From: Beroe ovata
Taxonomy: Eukaryota > Ctenophora > Nuda > Beroida > Beroidae
Length of the DNA stretch: 49,040 nucleotides
Reading direction: 5' to 3'
Assembly (NCBI GenBank): GCA_946803715.1
Contig: CAMPET010000072.1
Location: forward strand, 173,912 to 222,951
Below are positions 43,201 to 49,040 of the stretch, piece after piece. Positions within the stretch are counted from its first letter, which is position 1. Each line of letters starts with the position of its first letter. The notes under the pieces are model-generated. The model saw only the letters and a program-made list of their open reading frames with translations, did no database searches and was not told where the DNA came from. Position numbers and translations under genes: made by a program.

Positions 43201-46200
43201 CTTCAGCATCCCTGAGAAGAGTGTCGCTAGGATCTGGTAGCAATGTATCAACACGACACTAGTGCACGTGGCAGACAGCTGTACCTTGACAGAGGGGAGC
43301 GTCTCCACTGGGGTTGCCAACAGTGATAATGGACCATGATTGTGTCTCGGTATCGCATGTATAACTCGCTTCCTGTAACATATCTATGATCAGCTGGGGC
43401 TTCTTCATGAGAAAATTAGGAAGGCATCAGGGACTCCTAAATGTCTCCTCAAGCGTTTCGTGAAGGAGCCCCAATTATAGACACTATATTATAACACAAC
43501 ATGTCACAATATGATATCACCTACACCATTATATAGATGATCGATTAGCTACTAACCGCGCCAAACAGGCTGTATCCTAGGTTGCAGACATATGAACCAG
43601 TGTTACTGTCTGTGTAGACGACATCACCGTTATCGATCGGCGGTAGCTCTCCGCAGGACAACTCCGTCACCGACTGACAGGACGGTGTCGGTGACGGGGT
43701 GTCGAATGTGCCGGAGTCACACTCCGCTCGGCCGTCGCCCTGGAGGAAGGTGTCGCCGGAGCAGGTGAGGGTGGCGTACCCCATGTGCCGGACCGTGTCG
43801 GATGACCAGACTCCACCGGATACCGCCGCCAGAGAGGACGGATCACATGGCTCTGGGGGGGTGGAGGCGTGTCTACTGTGTGTCTGTGTGTGTGTACTGT
43901 GTGTCTGTGTGTGTATTGTGTGCGTGTATGTGTGTGTCTGTGTGTACTGTGTGTGTACTGTGAGCGTGTACTGTGTGTGTCTGTGTGTACTGTGAGTACT
44001 GTGTGTGTATTGTGTGTATGTGTACTCTGTACTGTATGTGTGTGTCTATCCATGTGTCTGTTTGTGTGTACTCACGATATACTGCAACAGGTAGTATAGA
44101 CGATATAGTATCAACTCCCACGGTGTTAGCAGCTTTATCATAAACAGCCGTTACTGTGTATGAGCCAGATTGTTTGTAGGCTGCGTCCACCACTCTGTAC
44201 TTATATGGGGTCTGCAAGGAGGGGGATTAGGGTCACACATGGTTATTTCCGTCTGCATATAGTGTCTCCGATGCATGTTACATGTTGCCTAATGTTACAT
44301 GTTACCTAATGTTACATGTTACCTAATGATACATGTTTGGCATGTTACCTAATGTTACATGTTACATGTTACCTAATGTTACATGTTGGGCATGTTGCCC
44401 ATTATTGACATCGCGATGATCAGAAGATTGGTAGCTAAATATGTAAAATTGTACTCACTTTCCCATCGACTGGTGTATCTGCTGCGAAGGTGACTGAGCT
44501 TGGTACAGCGTTCTCACCCGACGCTGTGAACACTCCGGTAACACTCGTTATTCCGTCCCCGTTGTAAAGCTGGGGTATATATATATAGCGTATAATAAGT
44601 CGCAAACTGGTATAACAACAAACATATAGCTCTCTTATAGTATATCTAATATATTATAGGTCTCAACTGGCACAAGTGACAAGCAAATTCAGGGAATCAT
44701 CCTATAACATGTTCAGGAACCTCAAAAACGATATCTGCTTCCTCATCTGACTCGAAGTAGGTACCCGTGAGACTAGCGTACCTTCTTGCAACACCTGAAA
44801 TAATGATAGTAGGTACGCAAGATTAGTGAATCAGGTACACTTTTATTTGTCAAAAACACTTTAACTGTCAAAAACTTCTAAGAAGTAAGATCTCCAAAAA
44901 AGAGATGATATCCAAGATATTAGTTCAACGAATGTTAAGTGTACATTTGCCAAACAATACACGTGTATTGTATACGATGTATAAGTTGTAGAAATGTATA
45001 GGGTGTATAGAAATGTATGGAAATGTATAATAATGTACCGAACATACCGACAATGAATATGGATGCCACTCTGGACTTGATATCGAGACCGTTGTTATCG
45101 CCCAGCACTTGACATGTGTAGGTGACGGGTGTACCTCCGTTCTCAGCTCCTGTCACCTCATAGGTGCTGCTATACTGCATAGCACCTGCGCAGGGGTTAC
45201 ACGCGTGTACACAAGTACGCGTGTACACGAGTACACGCGTGTACACGAGTACATGTTATTACTTAATTTGGTGAGCGATATCCTCCATACCTGTCATTGA
45301 CAGATCTATATCCAGTATATTATAGCCCGGTACAAATGACAGTGCCGAAATGGATAGTTCATTGCAAAGCCCGATTCTAATTTTAGATTCATCATATTAA
45401 ATTGTACCTGATACAACACCGAAGTCGGTTTTAGTGCTGACCACCGTGTCGGTGCCCTGTATCCAGTTAATGGAGGCAATTGCAACGTCTGTACTGGTAG
45501 TGGTGCAGGTGAGGGTGACAGTGTCACCGACACCCACCAACTGGCTGTCTGGTTCCGTGTCAAAACCTAACGCGGGTAAAGTGAGCAGTTAGGTATTATG
45601 CTGACATTCAGCTCTATGTATATCATGATATGGCACTTGACTTTAATGTAGGGTTAAAATTAATAAACACGAAATAGTACATACTTGGTGCAAGAAAGCA
45701 TTTTAATTTTATAAATAGTTATTAGCAATTTATAATTTAATCGCATAGTATCGAAAGTATTTATCGAATATATACTTTCGATAACATGAATCTTAGTAGC
45801 ATGATATCTCGTAGCAGTTAAGCTGAATTTTCAACGTTGCTCAGCAAGTGTGCAGGCTTTTGTCGAGGGAAACTATGAGCCCGGAGGGAAGGATAATCCA
45901 AAAAAAGAGAAAAAGTTTGACGAGGATCGAGCTGATATATAATGTTAACAAGTGACTGATCGTGACACGCTCGGGCGGTGATAATTGCGTTTACACAGGA
46001 TCTGATTAGTACAGGATCTAATTAGTACAGCATCTAATAAGTACAGAATCTAATTAGTGCAGGATCAAATTAGTGCAGGATCTAATTAGTACAGGATCAA
46101 AGTGTACCCAATTAAGATGGGATATACTTCTATTACCCGTGCGCACACATCTATAAATTAGGTCGGTATTCGCTAATATTGTTATAGGTATTGTTTGCTA

Positions 46201-48731
46201 TATAGCATGCTATCCAACAGCTCAATAGTATCCATGCGATTACAAAAATGGCGTCGCTTTTCGGGCCTTGATAAATAAGAATTTGTTCAGGTTACTATTC
46301 ATTGTCAAATTCACTTTAGTTTACCATAGTAAGAATTTAGATCAACATCGCCGTCCGAGAATCCGGTGAAAAGATAATGAAAAATTTCGGAGAAATGAAG
46401 AAAATCAGGAATTGAACCAGTCAATATCGTCATTCGTATCTTTGCTATAATAATTCCATCATTGGTGATTATTTCAGTATACTGCCAACCGCAGAGATAT
46501 GGCATTGGATATGGAGCTAGAATAAGAATAAACTAGAACTAGAACAACACTAGAATTAGAGTAGGATCAGTCGATAGTAGAATTATAATGCGCTAGAACA
46601 AGATTAGAATTAGAATCAACTAGAACTAGAGTAGAACTAGAGTTTTAGCAGTACCAGGGTTTCATCTATAAGATGAAAATCAGCGTGCAACGTGAAATTA
46701 GTTTAACTTCATGCAGCAGTATCATCACCAATTTCCGAATAGTGCTCACTGCTCAGAGTGACTGGTGACAAAGTGTCCATAAGTCCATATCATGCACCAG
46801 GGTTAATTCAGGATAATAATTCAAAAAAAATTGATCAATCAAATCATGCGGTGCAGCAAGCCTGTAGTCAGAATTTGTCCCAGACTACAATCATGACAAC
46901 TACATCGGCTGCAATTACAGTGAATTAGTGCAGGGGCAGTGGACATGAATCGGACATCAAACACTTTGCACAAGCAAATATTCAACGAATTGACCAATTA
47001 TCATGAGCAGGGATATGAATGAGTGTAAATCAAATAATCAGAGTTAAACTTGATTGAAGAGTGCTCAAATTATGGATCATTATGAAGATGGGCAATTTTC
47101 CCAAGCGTCGGCCGAGGTAAAATGGCAATATTCTATTCCCAGTTCATAGCTGAAACATTGAGTTGATGGTAAAATGGCAGCAAATGCTGCATTTGATCAG
47201 CTTCCAGCGGGCGTCAATGGAAATTGGGCTGCTATGTTATGATAGAAAGTGATGTAGGTAGATGGAAAGTGATTGGCGAATAAGCAAAAAGCAAAGAAAT
47301 GAATTTTATAAATGAATTAAAGCAGTCATCTAAATGAGGACAATTATGTCATCTTCAGTTTTAAAGATGAAACCAAATACAATGCCTCATGATAAGTTGC
47401 AGCCGGGCTTCACAAGAAAATACTTACTAATGAACGCAACATAAAAAGGACTCACCGACATCTGAAAATGTGAAATTGACTATACATGTAGATGGATTGG
47501 CTCCATTCGACATTGCATCACACGGGTACGTTTTAGATAACATCTACAAAATGACGATCATGTGATATGATAGACGTGTTTTCTATAGACATCTGACAAA
47601 TTCGTATCGAGTGAATGACACAAGTGATAGATGTGGTGATCAGTTTACCGAGTATAGACTCTGGCATTGAGTGACTCTGAGACATCGAATTCGTGAGGCA
47701 GGCCCTCTCATGGACCCCACTGAGGGCAGCTTCCTAGGGTAACTCAAAAGAGGTACCTCACCAGGCCTCATAAGTGAGACAGTCAGACAATTGGAACATC
47801 GATGCGATTCTTAGTAAGCTCTTGTTATGCTTGTATTTTGCTTCTCTGAAGGAATGCTCATTTGTGAAGAAACTACACGTCATGGTGTAAAGCACACCCC
47901 TTGTCGCAGAACACCATGACATTATATGTTGCTGATATCATGAAATGCTGATTGCTGATACATAAGCTTACTGTGCTGATACATTTAGAGACTGCTCATA
48001 TGCTGGTTGAAGCTGTGATCATGATGTCACCTCTTATCAGAACAACTCAATAATGTGCTCCGATGAGGTGAGACCCTAACCACATTTGATGGAATTTCGG
48101 TGGAATGCTTCGTGTTTCAGGCTTCATACAATATGTGCATATCACTTTTGACTTAAAAGATGATGTTTTGTCTCAAAGTGCTGATAATGTGCAGAAAAAC
48201 AAACACACGGACACAAATTTACACAGACATACACAGACACACACACAGACACACGCATACACACACATACACACAGACACACACAGACACNACACACACA
48301 CACACACACACAGACACAGACACAACGTACACCCATACCTGCGCACTCTGGTACTGCGGAATCTGGAACTGAGTACACGATTGTACCATCGTTACATTCA
48401 ACTTTGGTTGCTCCCACTATTTGTTTACCACCGTCACACACTAAGTTCTCAACGGTTTCTAAATGCCCAATAGTCTGGCCCGTTAGCCCGGGAATACCGT
48501 CACCAGCTCGGTCAGGCAGCGTGCATGTTGCTGGGAGGGAATGAGTTTTGCCGAAGGCGCTCGCGAATTTGCTAAGTGAAGAGCACGAGCGTATGATGTC
48601 AAATTACGTATCTCACCAAATACAACAATGGATACGGTAGCGGTGTGTGTGGGTGCAGTTGTCGAGAGTTGGAGTGTGAGGGAGTTCCCTGACGCAGGCT
48701 TTATTGCTGCGAACTCCAATGTGACACTCCA
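33807..48731 (-). CDS. Receptor-type tyrosine phosphatase with Ig, sushi and GCC2/GCC3-like ectodomain (5' incomplete)
   Basis: At least 22 exons on the minus strand join with consistent phases, except where an exon seems missing (between 48339 and 47543) and where an N interrupts the catalytic exon (34622). Order: beta-rich segment, sushi, Ig-like domains, two sushi, a Cys-poor linker, GCC2/GCC3 (ephrin-receptor-like) repeats, two more sushi, one transmembrane helix, juxtamembrane exons, one PTP domain, short tail. The PTP has KNRYKNI, DYINASYI, the WPD loop and HCSAGTGR, so it should hydrolyse phosphotyrosine. Only one PTP domain is present; the stop follows soon after. No signal peptide was found, so the 5' end lies beyond the window or was missed. 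The gene may be two transcription units or alternatively spliced (see the 39585-39726 exon). Confidence 0.8.
34203..34335. repeat. GAGGATAGT tandem repeat abutting a splice acceptor
   Basis: About 13 copies of the 9-mer GAGGATAGT. On the transcribed strand it is ACTATCCTC, and the acceptor TTATCCTCAG (exon start 34199) is a variant repeat copy, so the array provides the pyrimidine tract. Confidence 0.85.
34675..35395. repeat. GTAACATGGTAACAGT minisatellite
   Basis: About 45 copies of a 15-16 bp unit fill the intron that splits the phosphatase P-loop. Long ORFs full of CYHVTLLPCY on the minus strand are artefacts of this array. Confidence 0.9.
36085..36670. repeat. GGTGAGTGGAACT minisatellite with assembly gap
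   Basis: Tandem copies of 13-16 bp (GGTGAGTGGAACT, GGTGAGTGGAATTT) with an N at 36166 and an N run at 36414-36530, so true length is unknown. It begins a few bases from the acceptor of exon 35898-36077. Confidence 0.9.
37310..37565. repeat. GTGAGGAGAGAAGTGTGGG minisatellite
   Basis: About 13 copies of an 18-19 bp purine-rich unit in a phosphatase intron, with an N at 37462. The transcribed strand is a long pyrimidine tract. Confidence 0.9.
37585..38265 (-). CDS. Receptor phosphatase: juxtamembrane exons
   Basis: Exons 38077-38265 and 37585-37743. Both enter and leave in phase 2, so each could be skipped without a frame change. They encode a Ser/Pro-rich, low-complexity stretch (DDLLRPPPPQLYGH, LELNYDNLP) and then SRPVHISDFSK, where the lead-in helix of the phosphatase domain begins. 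An ATG at 38261 could also start a separate cytosolic phosphatase, but the good acceptor TTTTCTCAG just before it argues for an upstream exon. Confidence 0.75.
38330..38525. repeat. 31-bp tandem repeat
   Basis: About six copies of ACGAGACGGGCTATCATTGG plus TCAATGGACATC, with an N at 38457. It sits close to the acceptor of exon 38077-38265. Confidence 0.85.
39442..39447 (-). terminator. AATAAA polyadenylation signal for the short-tail exon
   Basis: TTTATT on the plus strand is AATAAA on the transcribed strand, about 140 bases after the stop at 39585. Position and strand fit a 3' end here. Confidence 0.35.
39585..39726 (-). CDS. Possible alternative last exon of the receptor (short tail)
   Basis: The acceptor CATCACCACAG takes phase 2, as supplied by the transmembrane exon. 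The frame then reads ARRRQEMDMVTVTTPHSPTE ... NNDYDL and stops at 39585-39587. That would make a receptor with a short tail and no phosphatase. A polyadenylation signal lies about 140 bases further on. Alternatively a weak donor (GATTT|GTAGTG, exon end 39589) keeps phase 2 and would make this an internal juxtamembrane exon leading into 38265. I prefer the terminal-exon reading because that donor is poor. Confidence 0.5.
39780..39915. repeat. CACGTGTGTGGTTGTAGCAG tandem repeat
   Basis: About six copies of a 20-bp unit, GCACGTGTGTGGTTGTAGCA, each with a CACGTG E-box, just upstream of the possible alternative last exon in transcript sense. Confidence 0.85.
40789..40847. repeat. Dispersed repeat, copy 2
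   Basis: Matches 31415-31480 (GTCAATCCCATACTTTTCTG, then GTACTTGGTCATGAT). The flanks differ, which supports dispersal as a mobile sequence. Confidence 0.75.
41620..41743 (-). CDS. Receptor phosphatase: transmembrane exon
   Basis: Acceptor CTCTCTCCACAG and donor GTAAGA give a phase 1-in, phase 2-out exon. It encodes a hydrophobic helix (VMTAVIVIVVVLGVAVILLF and on) followed by the basic stop-transfer QWRKKKQTAYK. An acceptor further upstream (near 41850) was rejected because it would hit a stop in the required frame. Confidence 0.85.
42033..43852 (-). CDS. Receptor phosphatase: sushi and GCC2/GCC3-like exons
   Basis: Exons 43557-43852, 43285-43372, 42344-43132 and 42033-42230. The first holds one complete sushi (PCDPSS ... 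PSC) and the start of a second (LSCGELPPIDNG ... YVCNLGY) completed by the next exon (SYTCDTETQSW ... LC). The long 789-nt exon begins with a segment containing SCLTSLTCTWEEFTC and the dibasic SRKR, then cysteine-rich GCC2/GCC3 repeats (CPAGSISLDGTCSTCPSGYG and CAICDFNTYNIG). It ends in another sushi continued as the separate domain in 42033-42230 (MACMTGYEV ... YTCSNGQLP). Boundaries are mostly phase 1, typical of shuffled extracellular modules. Confidence 0.85.
43865..44070. repeat. TGTGTGTCTGTGTGTACTG repeat filling a receptor intron
   Basis: A GT-rich array occupies nearly the whole intron between exons ending at 44076 and starting at 43852, beginning within a few bases of the donor GTGAGTACACAC. 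Confidence 0.9.
44076..48731 (-). CDS. Receptor phosphatase: membrane-distal exons (beta-rich, sushi and Ig-like)
   Basis: Exons 48617-48731, 48339-48530, 47456-47543, 45408-45566, 45048-45185, 44721-44794, 44459-44569, 44076-44211. The second encodes a sushi/CCP domain with four cysteines (TCTLP, NLVCDGG, VECNDG, PECA). 45408-45566 plus 45048-45185 make one Ig domain (VGDTVTLTC, INWIQG, VTYTCQVLG), split mid-domain. The next three exons encode another Ig-like beta sandwich (GSYTVTAVYDKA) lacking its usual cysteines. The exon 47456-47543 has TYPCDAM and looks like the second half of an Ig; the exon for its first half was not found. The 44721 donor is GAG|GTTCCT, which is weak. Confidence 0.7.
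44265..44400. repeat. ATGTTACATGTTACCTA tandem repeat
   Basis: About seven copies of a 16-17 bp unit (ACATGTTACCTAATGTT) in a receptor intron. Confidence 0.85.
45567..47455 (-). other. Receptor intron, about 1.9 kb
   Basis: Contains a 16-17 bp tandem array GTACAGGATCTAATTA (46005-46100) and a degenerate TAGAACTAGAAT array (46510-46640). No exon recognised. Confidence 0.55.
47544..48338 (-). other. Receptor intron region probably hiding an Ig exon
   Basis: The phases of the flanking exons disagree (phase 1 out, phase 0 in), so at least one exon must lie here. A frame near 47650-47710 (EFDVSESLNARVYT) looks Ig-like but lacks a donor of the right phase. An (AC)n array with an N (48195-48320) lies just inside the donor at 48339. 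Confidence 0.4.
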
Positions 48732-48869
48732 CTGAAAATATGCAGCATCATAAGTCGTGCTTAGCACTTTGCTGTTTTCACTTTTCACACACGACAAAAC
48801 CAGCCTTCACAGTGCGCAGGGCGGTGTAAGGCAAGGTTGATGGTGATGTGATTTATAAGTGGTGCAAGC

Positions 48870-49040
48870 TACACACCGACACATAAATCACACTCAATAC
48901 ACCGCCATATATCACACTCGGCATACCGTCACATATATCACACCCGGCATACCGTCACATATATCACACCCGCCACACCGCCACATATATCACACCCAAT
49001 ACATCGTCACATATACCACACCCTGCACACCGTCACATAT
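48870..49040. repeat. ACACCGTCACATATATCACACCC tandem repeat at window edge
   Basis: About five copies of a 31-33 bp unit with ATATATCACACCCGGCATACC variants, running off the window end. Confidence 0.85.

Noticed and set aside
46311-46505. Minus-strand 64-codon ORF (MPYLCGWQYTE start)
   Set aside because: It lies in a receptor intron and has no splice support or recognisable domain.
47640-47715. Candidate missing Ig exon (EFDVSESLNARVYT)
   Set aside because: Its donor would leave phase 2, whereas the next exon needs phase 0, and the acceptor has a poor pyrimidine tract.

Overview
This window is animal genomic DNA. Genes are split by many short GT-AG introns, introns and spacers are full of minisatellites, and the proteins are animal families: RME-8/DNAJC13, DNA primase large subunit, a BLOC-1 subunit, a plexin-domain (PLXDC) membrane protein and a receptor tyrosine phosphatase with Ig, sushi and GCC2/GCC3-like domains. 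Short introns and a sushi plus GCC2/GCC3 receptor suggest an early-branching, non-bilaterian animal, perhaps a sponge. That placement is inference, and no marker here proves it. Runs of N and single N characters mark assembly joins. Several of them sit beside near-identical duplications that look like unmerged alleles.

Layout. 1-6900: repeat-rich DNA with two small secreted-protein genes on the plus strand, each behind a TATA box: a Ly6-like GPI-anchor candidate (2904-3524) and an unrecognised 146-residue protein (5301-5844). 6905-25513, minus strand: a complete 38-exon DNAJC13/RME-8 gene coding for 2218 residues, reconstructed here exon by exon with consistent phases. Its intron 2 contains an intronless, oppositely oriented PLXDC-like gene (23187-24074). 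26960-28555, minus: an intronless PRIM2. 28848-29635, minus: a four-exon BLOC1S4-like gene. 29636-33806: no clear host gene, with decayed ORFs, a possible SINE, dispersed repeats and a large inverted repeat. 33807-48731, minus: an Ig/sushi/GCC2-GCC3 receptor with one transmembrane segment and one cytoplasmic tyrosine phosphatase domain. Its 5' end lies beyond the window or is unrecognised.

Functions. DNAJC13 and BLOC-1 both act in endosomal sorting and PRIM2 acts in replication, so their adjacency need not mean a shared pathway. The receptor is the most unusual gene. Its ectodomain is not that of the familiar LAR, MAM or carbonic-anhydrase RPTP classes. Its juxtamembrane exons are all phase 2, and a phase-compatible exon after the transmembrane exon carries its own stop codon and a polyadenylation signal, so a phosphatase-less isoform is possible. 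A second theme is tandem repeats that begin at, or abut, splice sites, including a 66-bp duplication that copies a splice donor in frame and a 27-bp repeat that differs between two apparent alleles.
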